Assembly: GCF_013044135.1 (NCBI RefSeq)
Contig: NZ_JABEPP010000004.1
Coordinates: 581,428 to 645,427 of the forward strand
Source of the DNA: Enterovirga aerilata
Lineage (GTDB): Bacteria; Pseudomonadota; Alphaproteobacteria; Rhizobiales; Beijerinckiaceae
Length of the DNA stretch: 64,000 nt
Direction: 5' to 3'
In this document: positions 18,256 through 27,083 of the stretch, piece after piece
Layout: every line of letters starts with the position of its first letter
Numbering within the stretch: position 1 is the first letter of the stretch
Made by a program: the position numbers and the translations under genes
The notes under the pieces: generated by a model
The model's database searches: none
What the model was told of the DNA's origin: nothing
Seen by the model: only the letters and a program-made list of their open reading frames with translations

Positions 18256-19773
18256 TCAGGGCTGGTTCGCGACCGTCGGCAGGAGGACGGATTCGCCCTC
18301 CGCCTCCTGGCCGCGTTTGCGGAACCCGACGAAGTCGGTCGCGGTGCGGCCCCAGACGAAGCGGACCCGCGCCCCGGCCGGTGCCGCGTAGCGGTTCCGG
18401 TCGAAGACGTTGCCCCCGCTCTCGATGATGCCGAAATTGGCTGCGCCCGGCGGTGCATCGGAGACGCCGCCGGCGGCGCCGTCGCCCAGGAAGACCACCC
18501 TGTTCCCGATCACCCGGTTGCCGCGCGTCCGGTAATATCCGCCGCCAAGCCGATGCCGGTTCTGGTCGATGAGCATGATGGCGCGCCCGCCCGGACGGAC
18601 GACGATTTCATTGCCCGTGACCAAGGCCTCTTCCGAGGCGGCGATCTGAATGTCCGCTCCCCAGTACCAGCCCGGCTTCGCCTGGCCGTTCTCGACGATC
18701 CTGTTGTCCTGGATGGTCGCCCCGGCCGAAAGCTCGAAGAAGATGCCGGCGCCCTCGTTGCGCTCGACATGGTTGCCCTCGATCAGAACGTCGCCGCACC
18801 GCTCGTCGCACCAGAGCCCCGGGCCGCGATTGCCGGCGACGTGGTTGTCCCGGAACGTGACCTCCCGCGCATCCGTGACCTTGATCCCGCCCGCCTCCCA
18901 GGACGCGGAGAAGCCGAAGATGTTGTTGTTCCAGATCCGGTTCCCCGCGAAGACGAGGTGATTGCCGTCCCCCGTCGCACCGAGCTGGCCGTTGGAGTGG
19001 ATGAGGCAGTCGAGAACTGCGCCCTCCGCGTCGATCGAGACGCCCGCCCCGCTGTTGAAGCGGAACTCCGAATGCTCCACGCGCCAGCCTGGCCCCAACC
19101 CTCGCACGGCTCCCTCCTGCGCCGGATTGGCGTATCTCTCGACGGTCAGTCCGACGATCCGAACCGAGGGGGCCGTGCCCGTGAACGCGAAGGTGGCTTC
19201 GGATGCTTCGACCATGCGCCCGCGCGGGTCGTCTCCCAGCGTTACCTCGCGTGCGGCGGGGTCGTAGAAGAACCGTCCGGGCCCGACCTCGCCCGCATGG
19301 ACGCGCCTGAGGGGCTGTCCATCGAGAAAGACCGCCAGCGGCAGGCGGCAAAGCACGCCGCCATCCTCGCAGACGCCCCGCTCGACGGTTGGCGGCCGCG
19401 GCACCGTCGCCACCCAGCGGGTGCCGTGCCGGACGAAACCGGAGAGGATGCGGGCGCCGTTCAGGACGGCGCCGCGTTCGCCGTAGAAGGACTGTCCTGC
19501 TTTCGGCTCGATCGATTGCAGCCGATGCACGCCGCCCGCGATGCAGAAGCGGGCGCCGGGCGGCGCGCGGCTGGCGGCGAGAGCGACCTCCTCGCCCAAG
19601 GCGACCGGGATCGCGTCGGTCGGGCAGGCAAGAGCATGCGCCGGTCCAGCGCGCTCGGCGACGGGCGCGGATAGCCCCCATGGCGCGCCGGTGCAGGCAA
19701 TGATCAATGCCGCGAAACACGGTCGCGACCGGAAGCGATCAGCGCCCAAGCACCGGCCCCGGGACCAGGGCAA
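18256..19773 (-). CDS. Secreted right-handed parallel beta-helix protein (possible EPS lyase or epimerase)
   Basis: About 505 residues. An N-terminal hydrophobic stretch (PCFAALIIACTGAPWG) looks like a signal peptide, suggesting a start a little inside the ORF. The central 300 residues are repeated beta-helix coils of the NosD/pectate-lyase-like type, seen as recurring N-x-I/V and GN patterns: GNHLVFAGNRIWNNNIFGFS, FRDNHVAGNRGPGLWCDERC, VLIEGNHVERNEGAGIFFEL, TIQDNRIVENGQ, VIGNRVVFLGDG. These folds are found in polysaccharide lyases, C5-epimerases and hydrolases. Its start overlaps the end of the upstream polymerase gene by about 35 bases, so it is probably translated with it and acts on the same polymer outside the cytoplasm. 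The exact reaction cannot be told. Confidence 0.85.
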   Translation of the reverse strand: MPWSRGRCLGADRFRSRPCFAALIIACTGAPWGLSAPVAERAGPAHALACPTDAIPVALGEEVALAASRAPPGARFCIAGGVHRLQSIEPKAGQSFYGERGAVLNGARILSGFVRHGTRWVATVPRPPTVERGVCEDGGVLCRLPLAVFLDGQPLRRVHAGEVGPGRFFYDPAAREVTLGDDPRGRMVEASEATFAFTGTAPSVRIVGLTVERYANPAQEGAVRGLGPGWRVEHSEFRFNSGAGVSIDAEGAVLDCLIHSNGQLGATGDGNHLVFAGNRIWNNNIFGFSASWEAGGIKVTDAREVTFRDNHVAGNRGPGLWCDERCGDVLIEGNHVERNEGAGIFFELSAGATIQDNRIVENGQAKPGWYWGADIQIAASEEALVTGNEIVVRPGGRAIMLIDQNRHRLGGGYYRTRGNRVIGNRVVFLGDGAAGGVSDAPPGAANFGIIESGGNVFDRNRYAAPAGARVRFVWGRTATDFVGFRKRGQEAEGESVLLPTVANQP

Positions 19774-21163
19774 GCGGGGCGCCCTTGGACCCCTCCGCCA
19801 TTCGCTGCGGTGCCCGGAAGATCATGACGGCGGCGCAGCCGAACCCGAAGATGCACCAGAACCAGATGCCGAGCATCGGGCCTTCGATGGCGACGTCGAA
19901 CGTCGCGTCGATGACGACGGAGCCGCCGTAAGCTACGATCCAGATGAACAGCTTCTCCCAATGCGGCTGCCCGAGGCGTCGCGCCTCGACGGCGGCGCGC
20001 GTCAGGGATAGGAACCAGGTGGCCAGGACCAGCGCCCAGAGCGCGAGTCCGGGTACCCCCATTCGGGCAAGGACGTTGTAGTGGATGTTGTGCGGGGCGC
20101 GGACCGGCGGCGCTCCGCGTCCGTCCCCCAGCGTGAAACCGTCTGCCTCGGCCAGATTCACGCCAAACCCCTTGCCGCTCCACATGTAGCTGCCGCGCAG
20201 GGCGTAGTCCTCGATCGTTCGCCACCAGTGCAGGCGCCAAGCCTTCGTTCCGTCGAGATTCGACGCCTTGCTGCTGCCGAAGAGGCTCTCGACATTGTGG
20301 ATGATCTGTTCCGGGCCGATGCTGCGTTCGCCAACGCCGGAAATCGGCACCGAAACGCCGAGCGCATAGGCGGAGACGAACAGCGCGGCCCCGACGCACA
20401 AGGCCGGAAACATGCGTTTCAGCGCGCCCCCGACCAGGGCGACGAAGACCAGCGGGATGAAGCAGGCGAGCATCGCGCCCCGGCTCGGGCTCACCACGAC
20501 CAGGGTGACCAGGAAGGCAACAATCCAGTAGGGCCGCACTTTCCTGAAGCCGAGCAGGACGAAAGCGCCCGCTCCGGCCACGTGAACGGCCGCCTCGCCC
20601 AGGCGCACGAACACGAATGGGACGCCGGCCGCTGGCCAAGTAGGCAGCAGCCCGCCGACGAGCGAATTCGCGTTGAGCAGGATCGGCGCGGCCAGGCCGT
20701 AGAACCATGCGAACCCTCCGAAGCGGCGGAGAAGCCAGTCCAGGCGCGCGGGCTTCTCCAGCAGGAGGGCGAGCACGATGAATGCAAATAGACCGTAGAA
20801 GACGATGACGCTGTCCCGCACCGCCTCGATGCCGTGCGTGCCGAGGAACGGGACCATCCGCGACGCCGCCCACATCATCAGGAGCACGAGGCAGATGCAG
20901 GGAGGGCTTCCCAGGATTGCAAGCCACGATCCCGTCCGGAGAAACACGACGAGCCCGAGCGCGAGCAGGACCTCGCCCACGAAGAGCGGTGGCACGCCTA
21001 CATAGGCGTAGCCCTTGCCGAGGATCGCATAAGCCGCGAGCGAGAAGCAGAGGAAGCGCAGGTAGCGGTCGTGCAGGTCGCTTCCGAGCGCAGCGCCTCC
21101 GGCCGTCGGCAAGCCCCAGGCCGGCCAGTTGCGGCCGGGTTGCGGAAGCGAGAGGGACGCCAT
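19739..21163 (-). CDS. O-antigen ligase/Wzy-like polysaccharide polymerase
   Basis: 474 residues with about ten to twelve hydrophobic segments (for example FVGEVLLALGLVVFL, IVFYGLFAFIVLALLLEKPA, IVAFLVTLVVVSPSRGAMLA). A long periplasmic loop (residues ~260-360) contains SKASNLDGTKAWRLHWWRTI and the family's APHNIHYNVLARMG, where the conserved HN is characteristic of the O-antigen ligase/Wzy superfamily. It would polymerise lipid-linked repeat units at the periplasmic face of the inner membrane. It is divergent from the acyltransferase at 21524 and followed by the beta-helix gene. Confidence 0.85.
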   Translation of the reverse strand: MASLSLPQPGRNWPAWGLPTAGGAALGSDLHDRYLRFLCFSLAAYAILGKGYAYVGVPPLFVGEVLLALGLVVFLRTGSWLAILGSPPCICLVLLMMWAASRMVPFLGTHGIEAVRDSVIVFYGLFAFIVLALLLEKPARLDWLLRRFGGFAWFYGLAAPILLNANSLVGGLLPTWPAAGVPFVFVRLGEAAVHVAGAGAFVLLGFRKVRPYWIVAFLVTLVVVSPSRGAMLACFIPLVFVALVGGALKRMFPALCVGAALFVSAYALGVSVPISGVGERSIGPEQIIHNVESLFGSSKASNLDGTKAWRLHWWRTIEDYALRGSYMWSGKGFGVNLAEADGFTLGDGRGAPPVRAPHNIHYNVLARMGVPGLALWALVLATWFLSLTRAAVEARRLGQPHWEKLFIWIVAYGGSVVIDATFDVAIEGPMLGIWFWCIFGFGCAAVMIFRAPQRMAEGSKGAPLALVPGPVLGR

Positions 21164-21523
21164 GGGTTCGCCCGGGTCTAGCCGGCCCTCGGCCGGCTAC
21201 CGAACGGACCCGCCTCTGCCGCACCGGCTCCGCTCTCGCCCAACGACATCACCACCTCCAGGACCGCCGTACAGGAAAACAGACCGGCCCGGCGATCCGA
21301 AGCAGGCTTTGGTGGTACCTCCTCCCGCCATCCCGACGCCGAGAGCGCGCCCAGGATCAGGGCAAAATCGCCAACGATCTAACCGAATTACTTCGGTTAA
21401 CCTGAAGCAAACGAAGCTTCATCTTGCTCGCTGCGTGTTATCTGATCATTCCGAACGATGCTCTTCAGAACCGGCATCGAACGACAAGTCCGCGTTGCGG
21501 GCGAAGCGGGATAAGGGGGTGCC
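21164..21523. promoter_or_regulatory. Divergent intergenic region between polymerase and acyltransferase genes
   Basis: 360 bases with no gene. The most structured part is a perfect inverted repeat at 21380-21399: arms TAACCGAA and TTCGGTTA around a TTAC spacer. This sequence is more AT-rich than its surroundings and sits about 125 bases before the acyltransferase start, so it is a plausible operator for a dimeric regulator or a short hairpin. A GAAGCTTC palindrome follows at 21413-21420. Promoters for both flanking genes should lie here, but I cannot place them with certainty. Confidence 0.45.
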
Positions 21524-22600
21524 ATGGCTACCGAGCGACGCAGCGAAATCCAGCTCCTGCGCGCCATCGCGGCCATCGAGGTCGTCGTCGTTCACTCGGA
21601 CCTCGTCACCAAGCACTTCTCCCCGGGTACCGTGCTCCAGGGCGGATACGAGCTCGTCGGCGGCATCGGGGTCGAGCTCTTCTTCATCGTGTCCGGCTTC
21701 ATCATGTGCATGCGTGCGGCCGAGAGCCGGAGCGGTTGGAGCTTCATGCTGGGCCGTATCCGCCGTATCGCGCCGATGTACTGGGTCTTCACGAGCCTGA
21801 TCCTCGCCCTCTCGATCGCTCAGCCGAATTGGATGATCGCCCCCCGGAGCCTCGAGGCCGAGCGGATCCTGAGCTCCTACCTCATCCTGCCGCAGGCCGA
21901 CTTCCCGCCTCTCGGCCCGGGCTGGACGTTGGAACACGAAATGATCTTCTACGCGCTCATCGCCTGCGCGCTCGGCACGTTGGGGCTCAAGCCGGATGCG
22001 AAGCTAGCCTTCGGCTGGGCTCTCGCGGTCTTGGGTGCGGCCGGCTGCATCCTGGGCCCGCAGGAGGGAAGGTCGCTTTTGTCGTTCCACGTTCTCAGTC
22101 CGTACATGTTCGCCTTCTCGTTCGGCTGGCTGGTCCGGTGCTGGGAGGAGCGGCAGGGGGCCGGCCGTCTGTGGATCGCGTTTCCTTATGCGCTCGCGCT
22201 CGGCGTCGGGCTGGGCATGAGCAGCGCTTGGGGCCTGCAGCTTCTCGGCCGTTTTCTGGCGGCCGGCACCGTCTTCGGCCTCTTCCTGGCCGGCAGGCGC
22301 ATGCTGTCCGCCGATGGATGGCTGGGGCGCGCGGGCTGGGAACTCGGCGACGCGTCCTACAGCATCTACCTGGCGCATTGGTTCGTGCTCTCCGCCTCCG
22401 GCAAGCTGCTCGGGCGGCTGGGTGCGCCGCCCGATGCGGCGATGGCGCTGCGCCTCCTCGGCATCGCGTCGGCGATCGCGGTCGGGCTCCTCTGCTTCCG
22501 GTGGTTCGAGCATCCGCTCGACCGGCGGCTCCGGGAGCTGTCGTTCAGCCGGACCAGAAGGCTGCCGGCCCAACCGGACGTGCGCGTTCAGCGACTCTAG
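21524..22600 (+). CDS. Acyltransferase family 3 membrane protein (EPS O-acyltransferase)
   Basis: 358 residues, start at ATG 21524 with an aaggggg site. The N-terminus has the family signature EIQLLRAIAAIEVVVVHSDL, where the His of VVVHS is the presumed catalytic residue, and GIGVELFFIVSGFIMCMRA follows. Around ten hydrophobic helices and LGDASYSIYLAHWFVLSASG near the end are typical of acyltransferase_3 (OafA/ExoZ type). It likely acetylates or otherwise acylates sugar residues of the EPS at the inner membrane. Several further EPS genes surround it. Confidence 0.92.
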   Translation: MATERRSEIQLLRAIAAIEVVVVHSDLVTKHFSPGTVLQGGYELVGGIGVELFFIVSGFIMCMRAAESRSGWSFMLGRIRRIAPMYWVFTSLILALSIAQPNWMIAPRSLEAERILSSYLILPQADFPPLGPGWTLEHEMIFYALIACALGTLGLKPDAKLAFGWALAVLGAAGCILGPQEGRSLLSFHVLSPYMFAFSFGWLVRCWEERQGAGRLWIAFPYALALGVGLGMSSAWGLQLLGRFLAAGTVFGLFLAGRRMLSADGWLGRAGWELGDASYSIYLAHWFVLSASGKLLGRLGAPPDAAMALRLLGIASAIAVGLLCFRWFEHPLDRRLRELSFSRTRRLPAQPDVRVQRL

Positions 22601-22892
22601 CCGCTCATCTTTCGTCGGGTCCCAGGCCAGACACCTTGCGCTGGCCCGGTTCTTCACACGAACCAGGAGCGCAGATCTGCATAGCAGCGTAAGATCCGGG
22701 CTCTCTTCAGCCGCGAGGGGGCGTTCGTCTTTCGTGCACCTTGTACATCTTCAGCGCTGAGATAGGTGATTGCATTCGCTGGGCCGGTGCGAAGCGCGAG
22801 AACTCGCGAAGCCGTGATCGCTCCTTCGGAGACGGGGAGTGTCGGACGTGCGTTCCCATCTACCGGGGAAGCCTGTTTTCAGCGAGGTAGAG

Positions 22893-23141
22893 GTGAGGTG
22901 CTATTTCCACCTGTTCTCGGCCGAAGAGGACATTTCCGACGAGCACGGGGCCGAAGTGGCGAGTCTCGACGAGGCTCGCTCGCAGGCATTGCGGGCGATC
23001 CAGGAACTCGCGCGAGAACAGCCCGGCCTTAAGTCCGATTGGGAGGGGTGGGGGATGAGGATCGTGGTGGACGGACAGGTCGTGGCGACCATGCGCCTGA
23101 GCGAAATCGCATTTCCGCCTGCAGAACAGACCGCGCAATAG
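22893..23141 (+). CDS. DUF6894 family small protein (copy 2)
   Basis: 82 residues from GTG 22893 (VRCYFHLFSAEEDISDEHGA), preceded by a gcgaggtagag site. The core is GAEVASLDEARSQALRAIQE, then MRIVVDGQVVATMRLSEIAF. It is a paralogue of the protein at 17810. The frame is open further upstream to 22839, but the conserved part begins at the chosen start. No function is known for DUF6894; the copy lies between EPS genes without obvious operon partners. Confidence 0.75.
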   Translation: MRCYFHLFSAEEDISDEHGAEVASLDEARSQALRAIQELAREQPGLKSDWEGWGMRIVVDGQVVATMRLSEIAFPPAEQTAQ

Positions 23142-23282
23142 GAGCCTGCACGCGCAGCGATTGAGGGCCCGGTCTGCCGGGACACTTACGGCAGTTCGTC
23201 ACCGGCAATTCCCCGCCGCTTCGAGGGACGCGACCACCGCCCCAACCTCATGCGGCGTCCGGGTGGAGACCGGGCGGCCAGC

Positions 23283-25490
23283 TCAGGCCTCTGCCTTGCT
23301 CAGCTCACGGCGGGCGAAGAAGCCCTCGTAGCGCCGGTAGGCCGCGCATTGGTCCTCGATCCGGAAATCGCGATGCGCCTTCATATCGACATTGGTCAGC
23401 ACGGCGCCGTGCAGCTTGACCGAGAAGTCGCGCATCCGGCGCAGCGCCAAGCCCACCGTCCGGCGGTGCGTGCCATGCCAAGAGACGACGTGGATGACGC
23501 TTTCGGCGTGCCGCGAGAGCTGGGCGAAGTCCACCACCAGGAGGACAGGAGGTGCCTCCATGATGATGAGGTCGTAATGCTCGCGCGCCCGCTGCATCAT
23601 GTCGGAGAAGACCGCGGCGCCGAACTGCTCGCCGGGCGGGACGGCTCCTGAGGGACGCAGGATGACCAGGCGCCGGTCAGCGAGTTCCGAGAAGAAGGCG
23701 CGCTCGGGATCCTTCAGGACCTGGTCGAGCGTGGCGCCGGCATTGCTCCCGGCCTCGTCGCGCTCGGCTGGCCGCCAGTCGACGATGAGCACGCGCTGGC
23801 CATCGGCCATGGCATCCCGGGCCAGGGCGAGGGCGAGGAGTGACTTTCCCTCCCCCGGAACCGAAGAGGTCAAGAGGATCGTCTTGGCGCTCGACGAGAG
23901 CGAGTGCAGGTCGAGGGCGGCGGAGATCAGCCGGACCGCCTCCCCGAAGATCCGGCGCTCACCATCCGCCTGCCCACGCGACCAGAGCGGCACCATGCCG
24001 ATGCAGCGGGTTTCCGTCTCGGCCTCGAACTGGTTCGCCGACCTGAATCCCGTGTCGCGCTTCTCGAGCAGGAGCGAGGCCGCGATGCCTGCTCCGAGAC
24101 CTCCCACCAGCGCGAGCCCGAGCACGATCGAGCCGCGCGGGCCGGACGGCACCGGGATCGGCTGGGCCTTGACCACCACCTGGGCGGGAGCGCTGGCGAG
24201 GGCGGAGAGCGAGAGAGCCTGCTCATGGCTCTCGGTCAGGAGCTTCAGGCGCGCGCGCACGGTCGCCGCTTCGGCCTGGAGGCTCTTGAGCTGCGTTTCG
24301 CGGCTTCGGGCGGCGATGAGTTGCTCGCTCACGTCCTGGACGCGTGCCTCGAGCGTTGCCACGTCCGCCGCGGTCGAGCGTGCCTCGCCTTCGAGATTGC
24401 CGATGGCGCGCTCGATCTCGCTCCGGAGCTGCTGCTGGATCTGCTCGAGCACGGCGTTGGCCCGGGCGAGACCGGGATGTTTCGGCCCGATCAGCGCGAG
24501 GTCGGCGACCTCCTTGCGGGCCGCCGTTTCGTTTTCCAGGAGGCGCTGGATCAGAGGAGCACCGTTCAGGTCCTGGGCGGAAGGAACCTCGCCGGAGGCA
24601 TAGGCGGCCTTTGCCCGCATTACTCGGCCATCGGCCGCGATGCGGGCGAGCTTCGCGGCGCTGAGCTGCGCCGTGAGCTCCCTCAGGAACTGCTGCTGCA
24701 GTCCCGCGCCATCGGGCTCGGCCTCCACATAGCCCGTGCTCCGCCGGAACGCGTCCACGGCCTGTTCGGCCGTGGCGAGGCTCTGCCGCGTCTCCGCGAT
24801 CTGGCCCGCCAGCCATTCGCTGGTCCGCTGGGCGGTGGCGGCACTCGCTTCCGCGCGGCTGCGCAGATACTCGTCCGCGATCGCGTTGGCGACGAGGGCC
24901 GACCGGTGCGGATCGCCGGACGTGAAGGAAATCGTGATCAGGTAGGAGCGCATGTCGTTGGCGACGGAAACATTCCGCATGAGGGCGATCGCCGCGACCT
25001 CCGTCCGCACCGCCTCCGCCTGTTCGGGGCTGCCGGCGGCTTCGCCCGCCGGGCTGGCGAAGAAGATCCTCCGGACGGCATGAGCCAGCTCGTGGTGCCA
25101 GGCTGGCGCTGCGAGTTCTGCCTCGCGCTGCAGTCCCAGCCGCTCGACGACGCGGCGCGCGATCGCCCGGGACTTGATCACTCGCGCCTCGCTCTCGATC
25201 ACCGCTGTCGCATCCAAGGAGACGCCCCGTTCCGGGCTCTGGCCCGGCGCGACGGGCCGCGAGCCGTCCGCTCGCGCGGCGTCGACCTGAAGCAGGGTGT
25301 CGGCCGTGAACTTCTTCTGCAGGACGGCGCCGAGCAGCAGGCCGGCGATCGCCAGCGAGCCCGCGACGATGAGCAGGATCATGTAGCGGCGCCGCCAGAT
25401 CGTCGTGAGCGCGGTCAGGGCCTTGTCCTCGTAGTGCCGCACCAGGCTGACGCTCTGGAGGGGAACGGGATTTTGCGGGATCCAGTACAT
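23283..25490 (-). CDS. Polysaccharide co-polymerase with C-terminal tyrosine-kinase-like domain (Wzc/ExoP/GumC type)
   Basis: 735 residues. Wzz-type chain-length domain: TM1 at ~36-57, periplasmic part with long coiled coil at ~200-425, TM2 at ~453-475 after a proline-rich PIPVPSGPRG. The cytoplasmic BY-kinase domain (~530-735) has Walker A TSSVPGEGKSLLALALA (541-557), Walker A' VLIVDWRPA (567-575, with Trp-Arg in place of the usual Asp) and Walker B DLIIMEAPPV (~640). The C-terminal tail has only two close tyrosines (AAYRRYEGFF), fewer than the usual Tyr cluster, so autophosphorylation may be weak or altered. It sets chain length and couples polymerisation to export. It is followed after 91 bases upstream-to-downstream by the partner exporter gene on the same strand. 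Confidence 0.9.
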   Translation of the reverse strand: MYWIPQNPVPLQSVSLVRHYEDKALTALTTIWRRRYMILLIVAGSLAIAGLLLGAVLQKKFTADTLLQVDAARADGSRPVAPGQSPERGVSLDATAVIESEARVIKSRAIARRVVERLGLQREAELAAPAWHHELAHAVRRIFFASPAGEAAGSPEQAEAVRTEVAAIALMRNVSVANDMRSYLITISFTSGDPHRSALVANAIADEYLRSRAEASAATAQRTSEWLAGQIAETRQSLATAEQAVDAFRRSTGYVEAEPDGAGLQQQFLRELTAQLSAAKLARIAADGRVMRAKAAYASGEVPSAQDLNGAPLIQRLLENETAARKEVADLALIGPKHPGLARANAVLEQIQQQLRSEIERAIGNLEGEARSTAADVATLEARVQDVSEQLIAARSRETQLKSLQAEAATVRARLKLLTESHEQALSLSALASAPAQVVVKAQPIPVPSGPRGSIVLGLALVGGLGAGIAASLLLEKRDTGFRSANQFEAETETRCIGMVPLWSRGQADGERRIFGEAVRLISAALDLHSLSSSAKTILLTSSVPGEGKSLLALALARDAMADGQRVLIVDWRPAERDEAGSNAGATLDQVLKDPERAFFSELADRRLVILRPSGAVPPGEQFGAAVFSDMMQRAREHYDLIIMEAPPVLLVVDFAQLSRHAESVIHVVSWHGTHRRTVGLALRRMRDFSVKLHGAVLTNVDMKAHRDFRIEDQCAAYRRYEGFFARRELSKAEA

Positions 25491-25581
25491 CGTGCCTCGA
25501 AGGTGTTCTGTTGGCGTTGCCGCCTGGCGGGGACGGAGCCTCCGGACAGGCGAGGGCGGTTGCTCCGGCCGAGCTCTCTCC

Positions 25582-26862
25582 TCAGGGCGGCGGCGGGACG
25601 GAATCGCGCATCGTGATGGGGCCGATCCCTCGCACTTCGGCGTTGGCCGGCTCGATCCGGACCTCCACGATGTCGCCCGGCCTCACGGGGGTCGTTCCCT
25701 GCGCGGCCGTGGTGAAGGTCTCGCCCTTGTGGCGGCGGATGATGGCGATCGAACGCTTCTGGTCGGCCCGGTCGGCGATCGAGCCGCTCTGCTGAAGGCG
25801 CGCGGCGAGGATCTCGCGGGCGCTCGGGAGCGAAGCCCGGATCTCGGCGATCTTGGCCATCGTGTCCTCGACCTCGGCGAGGATCCGACGCCGATAGGTA
25901 TTGGTCGCGGTCTGGATCCGCAGCTCGGTCTCGATGAGCGCCAGGTCGAGGCGCGCCATATCGGCATTCAGGCGGGCGATGTTGCCCGTGTTGCGGGCCT
26001 CCTCCCGCTGCAACTCGATGCCCGTGTAGCGGCGGGCGTAGCCCTGCGCCATGAGCTGCGTGAAGCCGGAGATATGCTCCCGAATCAGGTTGAGCTGCAC
26101 CTGCTCGGACTGCCGTTGCACCTCGAGCGCCTGCTTCTCGGCCTCGATGCGGGGCTTTTGCTGGCGAAGAAGCGCGAGCTCCTGGGCAAGCGCGCGGCTG
26201 TCGGCCGTGAGGGCCCCACGCTCGCGCTCCAGCGCCGGCAGGTATTCGGTCGGCGTCATGCCGTCCGGCCGAGGCGGATCGAAGGGGGCGTCGTCCCGCT
26301 GGGCATGGAGCCGCGCGAGCTTCAGGACGAGGGCGCCGAGCTTGCCCTCGAGCACTCGCACCCGTTCGTCCGCGAGGATCAGCTCGGTGCGGGCGGCCGC
26401 CGCGGGCTGGTCCTGCGCACCGAAGCCGCCCGCCAGGGCGACTGCGCTCATGACCGAGGCGCCGAACCTGAACGGATAGCTGCCCGGAGCCCGCACGTCG
26501 CCGACGACATAGACCGGCCGGAGCTCCACGATCCGGACCGTCACGGCCGGATTGACGATGAAACCGTCCTTCAGCTGCTCGACGAAGCGCTTCTGGATCT
26601 CCCCGAGCGTGGCATCCGCAACCGCGACTTCGCCGATGAGCGGAAAGACGATCATCCCGTCGTCGCCGACCAGGAACTCGCCGCTCATCTCCGGCTGGCC
26701 GAAGACGGTGACGGCAAGCCGGTCGCCCGGCCCGATCTGCAGGCTCTGCGCTTCCGCCCGGCCTGCGCCTGCGCAGCAGATCATCGCTGCGATCGCGGCC
26801 GCTCGCAGCGTCCGGAGCACGGGGCTGCGCGTCGCCTGCCGGCTGGGTTGATCGGTTGCCAT
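25582..26862 (-). CDS. Polysaccharide export protein (Wza/ExoF-like outer-membrane exporter)
   Basis: About 426 residues from ATG 26862. N-terminal signal peptide (TLRAAAIAAMICCAGAGRAE), then the Poly_export domain (LQIGPGDRLAVTVFGQPEMS, DGMIVFPLIGEVAVADATLG, FIVNPAVTVRIVELRPVYVV). A SLBB segment (GDVRAPGSYPFRFGASVMSA) follows, then a long helical coiled coil (~190-370) and a last beta domain (VRPGDIVEVRIEP). This arrangement resembles ExoF of Sinorhizobium, where the coiled coil spans the periplasm. It would form the exit channel for the polymer with the co-polymerase encoded next to it. An upstream in-frame extension to 27003 has no signal peptide, so I used the inner start. Confidence 0.9.
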   Translation of the reverse strand: MATDQPSRQATRSPVLRTLRAAAIAAMICCAGAGRAEAQSLQIGPGDRLAVTVFGQPEMSGEFLVGDDGMIVFPLIGEVAVADATLGEIQKRFVEQLKDGFIVNPAVTVRIVELRPVYVVGDVRAPGSYPFRFGASVMSAVALAGGFGAQDQPAAAARTELILADERVRVLEGKLGALVLKLARLHAQRDDAPFDPPRPDGMTPTEYLPALERERGALTADSRALAQELALLRQQKPRIEAEKQALEVQRQSEQVQLNLIREHISGFTQLMAQGYARRYTGIELQREEARNTGNIARLNADMARLDLALIETELRIQTATNTYRRRILAEVEDTMAKIAEIRASLPSAREILAARLQQSGSIADRADQKRSIAIIRRHKGETFTTAAQGTTPVRPGDIVEVRIEPANAEVRGIGPITMRDSVPPPP

Positions 26863-27083
26863 GGTTTCACCTGGGGAACGGACCACGCGGCCCGGTGAAA
26901 TCATCGCCTGGAACGCAGAAAACCGGACCTGACCTTCCGGAGTAGCCCAAGCTCCGCAGGCGCGACCGGTCGAGTTCGTCGCCTGCGCCTTGGACCTGCG
27001 CACAGTCGGGGTAATTCTCCTTCCCAGATGCGTCGCCGGCTCTGGCGCCTAACCTGGAGCATCCAATCAGCACGGTGCCCCCC

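Noticed and set aside
18178-19674. 498-residue plus-strand ORF antisense to the beta-helix gene
   Set aside because: The minus-strand protein shows repeated beta-helix coils and a signal segment; the plus-strand frame shows none.
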